From Pseudomonas matsuisoli (GTDB lineage Bacteria > Pseudomonadota > Gammaproteobacteria > Pseudomonadales > Pseudomonadaceae): a DNA stretch of 64,000 bases. The first letter of the stretch is position 1, and each line of letters opens with the position of its first letter. Below, one piece after another: positions 24,629 to 34,786 of the stretch. The notes under the pieces were generated by a model. That model searched no databases and was not told where the DNA came from. It saw only the letters and a list, made by a program, of their open reading frames with translations. Location of the stretch: the NCBI RefSeq assembly GCF_014647635.1, contig NZ_BMPO01000002.1:186001-250000 (forward strand). Direction: 5' to 3'. The translations under genes were made by a program, and so were the position numbers.

Positions 24629-27600
24629 TTAGTTGTCGTAGCCGAGGTTAGGGGCCAGCCAGCGTTCGGTGACGGCGAGGTCCTGGCCTTTGCGCTTGGT
24701 ATAGCGGTTGACCTGATCCTTGTCGATTTTGCCGACGGCGAAATACTGGGCTTCCGGGTGGGCGAAGTACCAGCCGCTGACGGCTGCCGCGGGGAACATG
24801 GCGTAGTGTTCGGTGAGGAATACGCCGCTACGGCCGGCCTTATTGAATTGAGCTTCGGGGTCGAGCAAGGCAAAGAGCGTGGCTTTCTCGGTGTGGTCCG
24901 GGCAAGCCGGATAGCCCGGAGCAGGGCGGATGCCTTTGTATTGCTCTTTGATGAGCGCTTCGTTGTCCAGGGCTTCGTCAGGTGCGTAGCCCCAGTATTC
25001 CTTGCGCACGCGCTCATGCAGCCATTCGGCGCAGGCTTCGGCGAGGCGGTCGGCCAGGGCTTTCACCATGATGCTGTTGTAATCGTCGCCCTTGGCTTCG
25101 TAGTCCTTGGCGACTTCTTCGGCGCCGATGCCGGCGGTGGTAATGAAGCCGCCGACGTAGTCAGTAACGGCGCTGGCTTTGGGGGCAACGAAGTCGGCGA
25201 GAGACAGGTTCGGTTTGCCGTCCGGCTTGATGGTCTGTTGGCGTAGGTGGTGTAGGTTGGCGAGGGTTTCGCCGTTGTCGCCATAGACTTCCAGGTCGTC
25301 GTCGTTCACCTGGTTCGCGGGCCAGAAGCCGAAGACAGCGCGGGCCTTGATCAGCTTCTCGTCGATCAGCTTTTTCAACATGGCCTGGGCGTCATTGAAC
25401 AGCGAAGTTGCCGCTTCGCCCACGACCTCATCGCTGAGAATGCGCGGGTACTTGCCAGCGAGATCCCAAGAAATGAAGAACGGCGTCCAGTCGATGTATT
25501 CGGCTAGCACCGCGAGGTCGATATCTTCCAGAACACGCGTGCCGGTGAAGGTGGGTTTCGGCGCTTGGTAGCCGGACCAATCGAAGGCCGGCTTGTTGGC
25601 GACAGCTTTTTCATAGCTCAGGCGTTCGGTGCGAGAGCTACGGTTCGCTGTGCGCTCGCGCACGACGACGTAGTCCTCGCGGGTGCGTTTGACGAAGTCG
25701 GTCTTTAGCTCTTTCGAGAGCAACTGCGTCGCTACGCCCACGGCGCGGGAGGCGTCGGTCACGTAGACGACGGCATCGTTCTTGTACTGCGGTTCGATCT
25801 TCACGGCGGTATGCGCCTTGGAAGTCGTTGCGCCGCCGATCATCAGCGGAAGCTTGAAGCCCTGGCGCTGCATTTCCTTGGCGACGTGGACCATCTCGTC
25901 CAGTGACGGGGTGATGAGACCGGACAGGCCAATGATGTCGCACTTCTCGGCGATAGCGGTCTGCAGGATTTTTTCTGCCGGCACCATGACGCCGAGGTCG
26001 ACGATGTCGTAGCCATTGCAACCGAGCACGACGCCGACGATGTTCTTGCCGATGTCATGCACATCGCCTTTCACGGTCGCCATCAGGATCTTGCCTTTGG
26101 CTTCGGGCTTGTCGCCTTTTTCTTCCTCGATGAAAGGAATGAGATGCGCGACCGCCTGCTTCATCACACGGGCGGATTTCACGACCTGCGGGAGGAACAT
26201 CTTCCCCGAGCCGAACAAGTCACCGACGACGTTCATGCCGCTCATGAGCGGGCCTTCGATGACTTCGATGGGGCGTGCGCATTGCTGACGGCATTCTTCG
26301 GTGTCTTCGACGATGAAGGTCGTGATGCCTTTTACCAGGGCATGCTCAAGGCGCTTGTCGACCGGATAGGAGCGCCACTCTTCGGTCTCGGCTTCCTTGA
26401 CCGCGCCGCCGCCCTTGTACTGCTCGGCAATGGCGAGGAGGGCATCGGTGCCTTCGGGCGTACGATTGAGTACGACGTCTTCAACGCGGTCACGCAGCTC
26501 CTTCGGGATCTCGTCGTAGATTTCCAGCTGGCCGGCGTTGACGATGCCCATCGTCAGGCCGTTCTTGATGGCGTAATAAAGAAAGACGGAGTGGATCGCC
26601 TCGCGCACCGGATTGTTGCCGCGGAACGAGAAGGACACGTTCGACACACCGCCCGAGGTCAGCGCGTAGGGCAGGTTGTCGCGGATGAAGGCGCACGCGT
26701 TGATGAAGTCAACGGCGTAGTTATTGTGCTCTTCGATACCGGTCGCCACGGCGAAGATGTTCGGGTCGAAGATGATGTCTTCCGGCGGGAAGCCGACCTG
26801 ATTGACAAGGATGTCGTAGGAGCGCGCGCAAATTTCGTTCTTGCGTGCTTCGGTATCGGCCTGGCCGTCTTCGTCGAACGCCATCACCACGACCGCGGCG
26901 CCGTAGCGTTTGCAGAGCTTGGCGTGGTGGATGAAGGCGTCGACACCTTCTTTCATGGAGATCGAGTTAACAATGCCCTTGCCCTGAATGCACTTCAGGC
27001 CCGCTTCGATGACGTCCCATTTCGAGGAGTCGATCATGATCGGCACGCGGGAAATGTCCGGCTCGGAGGCGATTAGGTTGAGGAAGGTGACCATGGCCGC
27101 CTTCGAGTCCAACATCCCCTCATCCATGTTGATGTCGATGACCTGGGCGCCGGCTTCGACCTGCTGCTGCGCAACTTCCAAGGCTTCGGCGTAGTTTTCT
27201 TCACGGATGAGGCGGGCGAACTTGGCGGAACCGGTGATGTTGGTCCGCTCACCGACGTTCACGAACAGCGAGTTGCGATCGATCGTGAACGGTTCGAGGC
27301 CCGAAAGCCGGCAGGCACGAGGAATATCCGGAATGACGCGTGGCGCGTGCTTGCTTACGGCTTCCGCGATGGCCTGGATGTGATCAGGCGTCGTTCCGCA
27401 GCAACCGCCAACGATGTTGAGCAGGCCGCTGGCGGCGAACTCTTCGACCACTGCGGCCATTTCCGCCGGCGTCTCATCGTATTCACCGAACGCATTCGGC
27501 AGCCCGGCGTTGGGGTGCGCGGAGACGAAAGTGCTCGCTTTGTTGGCCAGCTCTTCGATGTACGGGCGCAATTCCTTGGCGCCCAGGGCGCAGTTCAAAC

Positions 27601-28339
27601 CAACGGAAATGGGATTGGCGTGGCTGATCGAGTTCCAGAACGCTTCGGTGGTTTGGCCGGACAGGGTGCGGCCGGACGCATCGGTGATCGTTCCCGAAAT
27701 CATGATCGGCAGCTCGACACCCATGTCTTCGAACACGCCTTGCACTGCGAAGATCGCGGCCTTGGCGTTAAGGGTGTCGAAGATGGTTTCGATCAGGATC
27801 AGGTCTGCGCCGCCGTCGATGAGGCCTCGCGTGGCTTCGGTGTAGTTTTCGACGAGTTCGTCGAAGGTGACGTTGCGGTAGCCGGGGTTGTTGACGTCAG
27901 GTGAGATGGAACACGTCCGGCTGGTTGGACCAAGCACGCCGGCGACGAAGCGGGGGCGATCCGGTGTTTCGAGCGTCTTCGCATCTGCGACTTCGCGCGC
28001 CACACGAGCGCCGGCCACGTTCAGTTCATAGACGATGGCTTCCATGCCGTAGTCGGCCTGGGAAACCTGGGTGGCGTTGAAGGTGTTCGTCTCGAGGATG
28101 TCGGCGCCAGCGTCGAGATAGGCTTTTTCGATGTCCGCAATAATCTTCGGTTGAGTCAGCAGCAGCAGATCGTTGTTGCCTTTGACGTCGCTTGGCCAGT
28201 CGGCGAAGCGCTCGCCGCGGTAGTCCGCTTCCTCGAGGCGGTAGCTCTGGATCATCGTGCCCATGCCGCCATCGAGGATCAGGATGCGTTCCTTGAGAGC
28301 TTTTTGCAGGGTGGCAAGGCGTGAAGCACGGTCAGGCAT
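24629..28339 (-). CDS. metH: Cobalamin-dependent methionine synthase MetH
   Basis: This 1236-residue enzyme transfers the methyl group of methyltetrahydrofolate to homocysteine through bound cobalamin. The domains follow in order. The homocysteine domain has [17 protein letters not shown] near residue 250 and [11 protein letters not shown] near 315, whose cysteines bind zinc. The pterin domain carries [20 protein letters not shown] and [11 protein letters not shown]. The cap and B12-binding domains include [20 protein letters not shown] with the cobalt-liganding His near 760. The C-terminal reactivation domain has [12 protein letters not shown]. The length is normal. Its cobalamin need ties it to the cob genes at the left of the window, although the two loci are not adjacent. 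Confidence 0.98.
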   Translation of the reverse strand: MPDRASRLATLQKALKERILILDGGMGTMIQSYRLEEADYRGERFADWPSDVKGNNDLLLLTQPKIIADIEKAYLDAGADILETNTFNATQVSQADYGMEAIVYELNVAGARVAREVADAKTLETPDRPRFVAGVLGPTSRTCSISPDVNNPGYRNVTFDELVENYTEATRGLIDGGADLILIETIFDTLNAKAAIFAVQGVFEDMGVELPIMISGTITDASGRTLSGQTTEAFWNSISHANPISVGLNCALGAKELRPYIEELANKASTFVSAHPNAGLPNAFGEYDETPAEMAAVVEEFAASGLLNIVGGCCGTTPDHIQAIAEAVSKHAPRVIPDIPRACRLSGLEPFTIDRNSLFVNVGERTNITGSAKFARLIREENYAEALEVAQQQVEAGAQVIDINMDEGMLDSKAAMVTFLNLIASEPDISRVPIMIDSSKWDVIEAGLKCIQGKGIVNSISMKEGVDAFIHHAKLCKRYGAAVVVMAFDEDGQADTEARKNEICARSYDILVNQVGFPPEDIIFDPNIFAVATGIEEHNNYAVDFINACAFIRDNLPYALTSGGVSNVSFSFRGNNPVREAIHSVFLYYAIKNGLTMGIVNAGQLEIYDEIPKELRDRVEDVVLNRTPEGTDALLAIAEQYKGGGAVKEAETEEWRSYPVDKRLEHALVKGITTFIVEDTEECRQQCARPIEVIEGPLMSGMNVVGDLFGSGKMFLPQVVKSARVMKQAVAHLIPFIEEEKGDKPEAKGKILMATVKGDVHDIGKNIVGVVLGCNGYDIVDLGVMVPAEKILQTAIAEKCDIIGLSGLITPSLDEMVHVAKEMQRQGFKLPLMIGGATTSKAHTAVKIEPQYKNDAVVYVTDASRAVGVATQLLSKELKTDFVKRTREDYVVVRERTANRSSRTERLSYEKAVANKPAFDWSGYQAPKPTFTGTRVLEDIDLAVLAEYIDWTPFFISWDLAGKYPRILSDEVVGEAATSLFNDAQAMLKKLIDEKLIKARAVFGFWPANQVNDDDLEVYGDNGETLANLHHLRQQTIKPDGKPNLSLADFVAPKASAVTDYVGGFITTAGIGAEEVAKDYEAKGDDYNSIMVKALADRLAEACAEWLHERVRKEYWGYAPDEALDNEALIKEQYKGIRPAPGYPACPDHTEKATLFALLDPEAQFNKAGRSGVFLTEHYAMFPAAAVSGWYFAHPEAQYFAVGKIDKDQVNRYTKRKGQDLAVTERWLAPNLGYDN

Positions 28340-28481
28340 GGAAGGCTACCAACGGCGGGAAGTAAATGAGCGCGAATGATATCAAAGATGATCCAGGCCG
28401 AACGCCGGCGGGGTGCATCATGAATTGCGCTCATCTTGCGGCGGAAGCGGTCGATTGCCGTTGATGTCTGGCGCTCTTGAG

Positions 28482-28718
28482 CTATGTCTTCGGCGCCTTG
28501 ATAACTCGCTTCGTTGAAGCCGGGTGCCGCTTCAACGCGTCGATCGGTCGTCTGGGTCGTTGCATAAGCTCGCCACTGCAATTTGGGCAGTGTCCTTGCA
28601 GGACGCTTTCAGCGCAGGTACGGCAGTACGTGCATTCGAAGGAACATATGAGCGCTTCGGTGGATTCGGGTGGAAGGTCGGAGTCACAGTATTCGCAGTT
28701 CGGACGTAGCTCGAGCAT
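28482..28718 (-). CDS. DUF1272 small zinc-binding protein
   Basis: The 78-residue protein begins LELRPNCEYCDSDLPPEST and has eight cysteines in four pairs (CEYC, CSFECTYC, CAES, CPNC), a zinc-finger pattern matching the DUF1272 family. The tail is basic. The function is unknown; a small metal-binding regulator is likely. It starts 12 bp from the stop of the AraC-type gene on the same strand, so it may be co-transcribed with it. Confidence 0.85.
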   Translation of the reverse strand: MLELRPNCEYCDSDLPPESTEALICSFECTYCRTCAESVLQGHCPNCSGELMQRPRRPIDALKRHPASTKRVIKAPKT

Positions 28719-28730
28719 TTATGGACCTCA

Positions 28731-29714
28731 TCAGGCGAAACGGGCGGCGTAATCGTGCGGGCTTACAGCAAAATGCTTTTGGAACGTACGGCGTAGGTTC
28801 TCGGGGTGGCGAAACCCGCTCAGGCGGGCGATCGTGGAGATCGATGCGCCGCTGTCTTGCAGCAACGCCCGCGCAGCCTCCAAGCGTAAGCGCTCGACGT
28901 ATTGGCCGGGCGCGATACCTAGCTCTTTTAAAAACAGTCGCGATAGCGAGCGAGGCGAAAGATGCATGCGTTCCGCGAGGGTATCCAGCGAGAGGTCGGC
29001 ACTCAGGTTCAGCGCCATCCACTCGAGTAAGGTCAGCAGGCGCGGTGTGCGGTTCGCATCGGGCAGTAGTAGCGCACTGAATTGCGCCTGCCCGCCAGGT
29101 CTGCGCAGGAACATCACAAGTCGCCGCGCGACCGCTAACGCCATTGGGCGTCCAAGATCGGCCTCGACCAGCGCAAGCGATAAGTCGATGCCAGCGGTAA
29201 CGCCTGCCGAGGTAAACAGATGATGGCTACCGTCGTTCGCTTCAGGGCGATAGGTATGCAGGCAATCGGTATCGACGTGGATCTTCGTGTTACGCGCCAG
29301 CTCGTCCATGTCGGACCAATGGGTCGTCGCGCGCAGACCATCCAGCAGGCCTGCCGCCGACAATATCAATGCGCCGGAGCACACCGAGCCCAAACGGCGG
29401 ATGTGGGGCTCTGCATCGTTTAGCCACGTTAATAATGGGTGGTTCCTACACTGTGCTTGCTGACCAATGCCGCCTGGAATGAGCAGCGTATCCAGGGATC
29501 GCGGGTCGACGTCTCGCCACGCCAGTTCAGCGATGAACTGGATGCCTGCCGATGTCGCGACGGGGCCGATCTTTTCGCCAAGGACTCGCAATTGGTAGTG
29601 GGGACGAACGCCCTGGCGTTCGCATTCCACATTTGCTGAAGCGAAGACTTGCAAGGGCCCGGTGACGTCGAGGCTCATGACATCTGGATAGATCAAGGTG
29701 GCGATGGTTTTCAT
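28731..29714 (-). CDS. GlxA-type AraC-family transcriptional regulator (DJ-1/PfpI domain plus HTH)
   Basis: The 327-residue protein has an N-terminal DJ-1/PfpI-like domain (TIATLIYPDVMSLDVTGPLQ, IPGGIGQQ, RLGSVCSGALILSAAGLLDG with the nucleophile-position Cys) and a C-terminal AraC DNA-binding domain from about residue 215 (DTLAERMHLSPRSLSRLFLK, TIARLSGFRHPENLRRTFQK). Such regulators usually control nitrogen-compound or amino-acid catabolism. Its partner genes are not evident; the small DUF1272 gene follows it directly. Confidence 0.9.
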   Translation of the reverse strand: MKTIATLIYPDVMSLDVTGPLQVFASANVECERQGVRPHYQLRVLGEKIGPVATSAGIQFIAELAWRDVDPRSLDTLLIPGGIGQQAQCRNHPLLTWLNDAEPHIRRLGSVCSGALILSAAGLLDGLRATTHWSDMDELARNTKIHVDTDCLHTYRPEANDGSHHLFTSAGVTAGIDLSLALVEADLGRPMALAVARRLVMFLRRPGGQAQFSALLLPDANRTPRLLTLLEWMALNLSADLSLDTLAERMHLSPRSLSRLFLKELGIAPGQYVERLRLEAARALLQDSGASISTIARLSGFRHPENLRRTFQKHFAVSPHDYAARFA

Positions 29715-29820
29715 GGCGTAGGACGGAGAAGAGGCGACGCCGCAGTGTGTATTCGCATCAGGTCTGGCTGCAACGTCATCGTTCCCACATATCTAGACAA
29801 CCGTCGTAAGCGTCATTGTT

Positions 29821-29847
29821 AAAGTCCTACTAGAACAGTCGGACTTT
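29821..29847. promoter_or_regulatory. Inverted repeat upstream of nfuA
   Basis: AAAGTCC (29821-29827) and GGACTTT (29841-29847) are perfect inverted arms 13 bp apart, about 50 bp before the nfuA start. This is an operator-like or stem structure in the promoter region. I cannot assign it to a known regulator. Confidence 0.45.
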
Positions 29848-29899
29848 ATCCAGGCTATTGAGTGGCGTACACTAGCGCCCAAGTCTGCGAGGAGTTGCC

Positions 29900-30484
29900 A
29901 TGAGCGCGATAACTATTACTGAAGCCGCCGAAGGCTATCTGGCTGATCTGCTGAGCAAGCAGGACACGCCAGGTATCGGCATCCGTGTATTCATCACCCA
30001 GCCCGGCACCCAATACGCCGAAACCTGCATCGCCTACTGCAAACCAGGCGAGGAAAAGTCCGAAGATACGGCGCTCGCGCTGGCCTCGTTCACTGCGTGG
30101 ATCGATGGTGTCAGCGAGCCGTTTCTCGAAGATGCCGTCGTCGATTACGCGACGGACCGCATGGGTGGCCAATTGACGATCAAGGCGCCTAACGCGAAGG
30201 TGCCTCAGGTCAACGAAGACAGCCCACTGCCTGAACGAGTCGATTATTTCCTGCAAACGGAGATCAATCCGGGTTTGGCCAGCCATGGCGGCCAGGTCAG
30301 CCTCGTTGACATCGATGATGAGGGTGTGGCGATCCTGCGCTTCGGGGGCGGCTGCCAAGGATGTGGCATGGTCGACATGACGTTGAAAGATGGCGTCGAG
30401 AAGACGTTGATGGAGCGCGTGCCGGAGTTGAAGGGCGTTCGTGACGTCACGGATCACACGAATAAAGAAAACGCCTACTATTAA
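29900..30484 (+). CDS. nfuA: Fe-S biogenesis scaffold protein NfuA
   Basis: NfuA carries and delivers 4Fe-4S clusters to target enzymes under oxidative or iron stress. The 194-residue protein has an N-terminal degenerate A-type domain ([28 protein letters not shown]) and a C-terminal NifU-like domain with [20 protein letters not shown] and [14 protein letters not shown], whose CxxC (CQGC) ligands bind the cluster. The length equals E. coli NfuA. It is a single gene, followed by a strong terminator. Confidence 0.96.
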   Translation: MSAITITEAAEGYLADLLSKQDTPGIGIRVFITQPGTQYAETCIAYCKPGEEKSEDTALALASFTAWIDGVSEPFLEDAVVDYATDRMGGQLTIKAPNAKVPQVNEDSPLPERVDYFLQTEINPGLASHGGQVSLVDIDDEGVAILRFGGGCQGCGMVDMTLKDGVEKTLMERVPELKGVRDVTDHTNKENAYY

Positions 30485-30497
30485 TCGGCGTTCCTAA

Positions 30498-30522
30498 GAG
30501 GCGGCGCTTAGCCGCCTTTTTT
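30498..30522 (+). terminator. Rho-independent terminator after nfuA
   Basis: GGCGGC (30500-30505), a GCTTA loop and GCCGCC (30511-30516), followed by six Ts, lie 14 bp after the nfuA stop. It is a textbook intrinsic terminator. Confidence 0.92.
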
Positions 30523-30638
30523 ATTTGCGCCGCCGGCAACGGGCTTTTTTAACAATTGGTATGCGAAATGCTTCACTACTTGGCGACCTACCACGGTAGT
30601 GGCATTGTGTGCACAAATCCTCTGGCGACAACGTTTTC

Positions 30639-31634
30639 ATGACGACGATTCCACTATTGGTCTGCGATGACTCTGGCATGGCACGCAAGCAGTTGATGCG
30701 TGCGCTGCCCGAAGGTTGGCCTGTCAGTGTCACGCAGGCGTCGAACGGTCAGGAAGCATTGGTCGCTATCCGCGCTGGGTTGGGTGAGATCGTGTTCCTC
30801 GATCTCACCATGCCGGTGATGGACGGGTACGAGGTCCTCGCCACGTTGCAGCGTGAAGGACTCAGTTGCCGCGTCATTGTTGTATCGGGTGACGTGCAGG
30901 AAGAGGCCGTGCGCCGGGTTACCGAACTGGGCGCATTGGCTTTTCTAAAAAAGCCGGCGGCTCCAGAGCAAGTGCTCGAGACGCTCGAACGTCTTGGCAT
31001 GTTGACGTCTGGTACGGGCAATGTGCTGTCGACGCCGCTTAGCGAACCCATCGTCAGTTTTCGAGATGCGTTCCGAGAGACGGTTAACGTCGCAATGGGA
31101 CGCGCTGCGGCGTTGCTAGCCCGCGTTCTCGGGGTGTTCGTGCACCTACCGGTGCCGAACGTGAATATCCTTGAAGTCGGCGAGCTGCACATGGCGCTGG
31201 CAGATGCAGGGCGTGGCGATCGATTGACCGCGGTTTGCCAGGGATACATCGGCGGCGGTATCGCGGGTGAGGCGCTGTTGATCTTTCATGATTCGGAAGT
31301 CTCGGATATGGCGCAGCTTCTGCGCGGGCGCTCCGACGAGCATTCCGAAATGGAGATGCTGTTGGACCTGTCGAGCGTGCTTATCGGCGCGTGCCTTTCG
31401 GGGATCGCCGAGCAGATCGACATCGTGTTTTCCCAAGGGCACCCGCAGGTGCTTGGCCAACATGCGCCCATCGAGCAGTTGATTCAGCTGAATCAGCAGC
31501 GCTGGAAGAAAACGCTGGCCGTCGAGATCAGCTACAGCCTGGAAGGGCACAATATCCATTTCGACCTATTGCTGCTGTTTACCGAAGATTCGGTCGAGCT
31601 GCTCTCCCGCAAACTTGCCTACTTGATGAATTGA
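30639..31634 (+). CDS. Response regulator fused to a CheC-like phosphatase domain
   Basis: The 331-residue protein starts with a receiver domain (PLLVCDDSGMARKQLMRALP, IVFLDLTMPVMDGYEVLATL with the phospho-Asp, VIVVSGD, ALAFLKKPAAPEQV with the conserved Lys). The second half is a CheC/CheX-type domain (GRAAALLARVLGVFVHLPVP, EMEMLLDLSSVLIGACLSGI with the E-x-x-x-D.S...NV..G-like active-site pattern, ISYSLEG). It probably dephosphorylates CheY or adjusts it. The gene is 8 bp from a diguanylate cyclase gene, a pairing that suggests a two-component output system. Confidence 0.85.
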   Translation: MTTIPLLVCDDSGMARKQLMRALPEGWPVSVTQASNGQEALVAIRAGLGEIVFLDLTMPVMDGYEVLATLQREGLSCRVIVVSGDVQEEAVRRVTELGALAFLKKPAAPEQVLETLERLGMLTSGTGNVLSTPLSEPIVSFRDAFRETVNVAMGRAAALLARVLGVFVHLPVPNVNILEVGELHMALADAGRGDRLTAVCQGYIGGGIAGEALLIFHDSEVSDMAQLLRGRSDEHSEMEMLLDLSSVLIGACLSGIAEQIDIVFSQGHPQVLGQHAPIEQLIQLNQQRWKKTLAVEISYSLEGHNIHFDLLLLFTEDSVELLSRKLAYLMN

Positions 31635-31642
31635 TACCTGCC

Positions 31643-32599
31643 ATGCAGAACGTGCAACTGGACGAACTTCACTGGTTACTTGCCATCGTGCAAAGCATCG
31701 ATGTGGGCGTTGTAGTGTTCGACCGGGAATACCGTGTCGAAGTCTGGAACACGTTCATGGAGAACCGTTCCGGCTTGATGCCTTCTGAGGTGCATCAGCG
31801 GTCTTTTTTTGATGTCTTCCCCGAGGTCAACGAGGAGTGGTTTCGGCATAAAGTCGAGAGCGTCGCAACGCTCGGTACGCCAGGTTTTACGATTTGGGAA
31901 CAGCGTCCCTATCTGGTCCACTTCAAGAGTTACCAGCCCATCACTGGGCAGGAAGAATTCATGTACCAGAATACGACGCTATTGCCGCTGCGCTCGGTGA
32001 ACAGCAAAGTTGGTCACATCTGTCTGATCATCTATGACGTGACCAGCGTGGCCGTCAATCGGCGACAACTGCAGTCCGTCAACGAGCAGCTGCAGCACCT
32101 ATCAAGTACCGATCGCCTTACCCAACTGTATAACCGTGGTCATTGGGAAGAATCTCTGCAGCACGAGTACGCCCGCCATAGACGGTATGGCACCAATGCC
32201 TCGCTGGTGATGTTCGATATCGATCACTTCAAGCGTATCAACGACACGTATGGCCACCAGGCGGGCGACCGCGTTATTCAGCACGTTGCCGATATGGTTC
32301 GCGAGCACATACGCGACACCGATATCGCCGGTCGCTATGGCGGTGAGGAGTTCGCCGTTCTTTTGCCAGACACCAATAGCAGCGGTGCTGCGCATTTTGC
32401 AGAGCGGCTACGTGTGGCGATCGAGGCGTTGACGGTCAGGCATGACGCCCATGAGATCCGCTTCACCATCAGTCTAGGGGTGGCGGACCTTTCTGGCGGG
32501 TGCGATGGCTACAAGGCGCTGATCGAATGTGCCGACGCCGCGCTCTATTCGTCCAAACGCAACGGCCGTAACCAGATGACTCTTCACGAACCTTCATAA
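31643..32599 (+). CDS. PAS-GGDEF diguanylate cyclase
   Basis: The 318-residue protein has a PAS-like sensor domain (IVQSIDVGVVVFDREYRVEV, GHICLIIYDVT) and a GGDEF domain (SSTDRLTQLYNRGHWEESL, MFDIDHFKRINDTYGHQAGD). The active site reads RYGGEEFAVLLP, and an RxxD inhibitory site (RDTD) lies exactly five residues before it, so the enzyme should make c-di-GMP and be product-inhibited. It has no transmembrane helix and probably acts downstream of the preceding response regulator-CheC protein. The start at 31643 lies 8 bp after that gene. Confidence 0.9.
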   Translation: MQNVQLDELHWLLAIVQSIDVGVVVFDREYRVEVWNTFMENRSGLMPSEVHQRSFFDVFPEVNEEWFRHKVESVATLGTPGFTIWEQRPYLVHFKSYQPITGQEEFMYQNTTLLPLRSVNSKVGHICLIIYDVTSVAVNRRQLQSVNEQLQHLSSTDRLTQLYNRGHWEESLQHEYARHRRYGTNASLVMFDIDHFKRINDTYGHQAGDRVIQHVADMVREHIRDTDIAGRYGGEEFAVLLPDTNSSGAAHFAERLRVAIEALTVRHDAHEIRFTISLGVADLSGGCDGYKALIECADAALYSSKRNGRNQMTLHEPS

Positions 32600-32612
32600 C
32601 GTTGAGGTTCAA

Positions 32613-33725
32613 TCAGCTTCTACCCAGCTCCGATGCGAGCAATGTCATGAGCGTTGCCTCATCGGCGCTGAGCCACTTCCGTTTGCGCGCCTTTGGAAAT
32701 TTCGCCAGTTCGCCGACAGAGTAGGCGGTTAGTACTGTTGGGTGTATGTAGCAGTTTCTGCAAATGGCTGGGGTATTACCGAGCCGTTTGGAAACGTCTT
32801 TGACGACATCCACAACCTGCTTTTTCGCAACTTTTTCAGGTTCCCAGGCTTCTCCGCGGAGCATGGCGAGAGTGAGCACGCTGCCAGCCCAGGTTCGGTA
32901 GTCCTTCGCGGTGAAGTCGGAGCCAGTGACCTCGTGCAGGTAGGCATTGACGTCAGACGACGTTACCGTGCGCCGGTCACCTTCATCATCGACATACTGA
33001 AAGAGCTGCTGGCCCGGCAACTCTCGGCAGCGGCGGACGATGCGTGCTAGGCGGGGATGCTTGAGCGTAATCTCATGCTCGATACCGCTTTTGCCGCGAA
33101 AGTGAAAATGGATAGCCGACCCTTTGACATCGACGTGGCGGTTACGCAGCGTCGTCAGCCCATAGGACCGATTGCTCTTCACGTATTGAGTATTGCCTAC
33201 CCGAATCAAAGTCGACTCAAGTAGCGCGAGCACCGTCGCCATGACCTTTTCCCGGCCCAATGACGGCTTCGACAGATCCTTGTCTATCCTTGCTCTCAGC
33301 TTGGGCAGCGCTTCAGCGAATTCCAGCATGCGTTCGTATTTGTTCGAATCGCGCAGTTCTCGCCACCGGGCGTGATAGCGATACTGCTTGCGGCCTCGTG
33401 CGTCACGCCCCGTCGCCTGCAGATGACCGTCCGCTTTGGGGCAAAGCCAAACGTCTGTGTAGGCGGGCGGGACCGCCAGCTTATTGAGCCGCTCGATTTC
33501 GTCTTTGTCCGTGATCCGTTCGCCGTCGAGGTCGAAATAAACGAACTTCCCCCGGCTTCTGCGGCGCGTATACCCCGGCTGGCTGTCATCCACGTATTGC
33601 AGGTCCGGTGGTAAGGGCGGGCACAGCGATGTACCGGTGTCTGGTTTCTCGTCGGTAGGAGGTGGAGGTGTGCCCTCAGCAGCCGGTAACCCGCCGCTGA
33701 CATCGATATCGCTGTCCTGCCGCAT
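32613..33725 (-). CDS. DNA topoisomerase IB (poxvirus-like)
   Basis: The 370-residue enzyme relaxes supercoils by nicking one strand through a 3'-phosphotyrosine link. It has the N-terminal YTRRRSRGKFVYFDLDGERI, WLCPKADGHLQATGRDARGR and YHARWRELRDSNKYERMLEF blocks, and the catalytic core with LIRVGNTQYVKSNRSYGLTT, FRGKSGIEHEI, DFTAKDYRTWAGSVLTLAML and the Tyr-bearing CRNCYIHPTVLTAY. All active-site Arg/Lys/Tyr positions appear present. It is followed by a small helical-protein gene on the same strand. Confidence 0.93.
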   Translation of the reverse strand: MRQDSDIDVSGGLPAAEGTPPPPTDEKPDTGTSLCPPLPPDLQYVDDSQPGYTRRRSRGKFVYFDLDGERITDKDEIERLNKLAVPPAYTDVWLCPKADGHLQATGRDARGRKQYRYHARWRELRDSNKYERMLEFAEALPKLRARIDKDLSKPSLGREKVMATVLALLESTLIRVGNTQYVKSNRSYGLTTLRNRHVDVKGSAIHFHFRGKSGIEHEITLKHPRLARIVRRCRELPGQQLFQYVDDEGDRRTVTSSDVNAYLHEVTGSDFTAKDYRTWAGSVLTLAMLRGEAWEPEKVAKKQVVDVVKDVSKRLGNTPAICRNCYIHPTVLTAYSVGELAKFPKARKRKWLSADEATLMTLLASELGRS

Positions 33726-33738
33726 ACGCTGACCTTAC

Positions 33739-33942
33739 TTAGCGATCGAACGCGGGTAGGTCGATCTCGCTGCGGGAGTCTCCCTGCCGCTCGCCGGTGT
33801 TGTGCAACAAAATTTCCACCGCCGCACTCAGTTCGTCGATAGCCTCGCGATAGAGTTCTGGCTTCGCTTCTGTTTCTGCCTGATCGGCATGCTTCCGAGC
33901 ACTGTTGAGGTGTTGAAGTACTTCTGCTTGATCACCAATCAT
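33739..33942 (-). CDS. Small hypothetical helical protein upstream of topoisomerase IB
   Basis: The 67-residue protein (MIGDQAEVLQHLNSARKHAD, ELYREAIDELSAAVEILL, then a polar tail) is helical and without a recognised family. GGAGA lies 7 nt before the ATG at 33942. It ends 13 bp before the topoisomerase gene and the two are likely co-transcribed. Confidence 0.6.
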   Translation of the reverse strand: MIGDQAEVLQHLNSARKHADQAETEAKPELYREAIDELSAAVEILLHNTGERQGDSRSEIDLPAFDR

Positions 33943-34090
33943 GGTGCGTCTCCAGTTCATGAGGTGGCGCCGTCAATGGCGGTCATTCCTTAAATGAAAT
34001 GACCCAGGGCGCATGAGCGGAGTTCGAAGCAGGAGAGCGGCGGTGGTCCGTCAGGCGCGCGCCCCAATGAATGGGGCGCGCTGCACGGTA

Positions 34091-34360
34091 CTATTTTGGC
34101 ATCTGCCAGGGTTCCAAATGGAAGCCTTCGGCGCGCAGCGTCTTGCGGGCTTGCGTCAATATCGCTTCCAGCGCCGCAGGATTGGAGAGTTGTTCGCTCG
34201 ACAAGTGGCATCGATCGACCAATGCGGCGCTCGTGCGATCGATAACCGAAAAGCTGTAATCCCGTCGACTCTCTTGTGGCGCCCAGGCAATGCATTGAAA
34301 GGGCTGAAAAGCTTGGTCTGCGATTAAAAGTGCTTCATTGATGCGAAGCTGGGCGTTCAT
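34091..34360 (-). CDS. Small hypothetical protein, possibly DUF1652-like
   Basis: The 89-residue protein (LRINEALLIADQAFQPFQCI, YSFSVIDRTSAALVDRCHLSSEQLS, LEAILTQARKTLRAEGFHLE) has the F-x-P-L/F-x-C pattern and strand-helix layout seen in the Pseudomonas DUF1652 group. The resemblance is weak. No operon partner is seen. Confidence 0.55.
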   Translation of the reverse strand: MNAQLRINEALLIADQAFQPFQCIAWAPQESRRDYSFSVIDRTSAALVDRCHLSSEQLSNPAALEAILTQARKTLRAEGFHLEPWQMPK

Positions 34361-34786
34361 GATCTGTCCTCATCTGGTGCCCTTGAACTGCCTATCAAGC
34401 GGCAGTGGTGGTACGTGCCTCCAGTGGATGACAGAAATATGTAAAAAGTCACGCGATGTCCCATTTGTTAAACGCAGTGTCGTATTCGAGCATCCGCGTG
34501 GCGCCCGGTGTAATTCACTGGAGTTGGAGTTGTTCGCAAGGGTAGAGACGTTCTGGACGGAAAAGCCAGCGGCGCGCGCGTTATCCCATGGTGCTAAGTG
34601 CGCGAACTGCACATTCGCCGGTAGACTTCGCCGCGTCACGGCACTGCCCTGGCTGGAGATAGGTCGATGCCTGACCGGAACGGCGTCGCTGGCAAAATCG
34701 TGAAAAACAGGGTTCGCTTGCGAACTCAATCCAAAACTTGCAGTCCCTGTTGAGCGCCGATTCAGGCGTTGGGTTTAGGAGTGGTC
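34361..34786. other. Intergenic stretch upstream of uppP
   Basis: About 425 bp. Long frames in both directions here have no family resemblance and poor composition. It holds the uppP promoter near its right end (GGAG ribosome-binding site at about 34776). A small RNA is possible but I see no diagnostic structure. Confidence 0.45.

Noticed and set aside
26057-27076. Long plus-strand reading frame opposite metH
   Set aside because: It lies fully inside metH in the antisense direction, has no domain resemblance and mirrors the GC-rich codon pattern of metH.
28340-28481. Possible cobalamin or SAM riboswitch upstream of metH
   Set aside because: No B12-box or SAM-aptamer pattern is visible in this short spacer.
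34338-34729. Overlapping frames on both strands upstream of uppP
   Set aside because: Both lack family features and good starts; the region is better read as intergenic.
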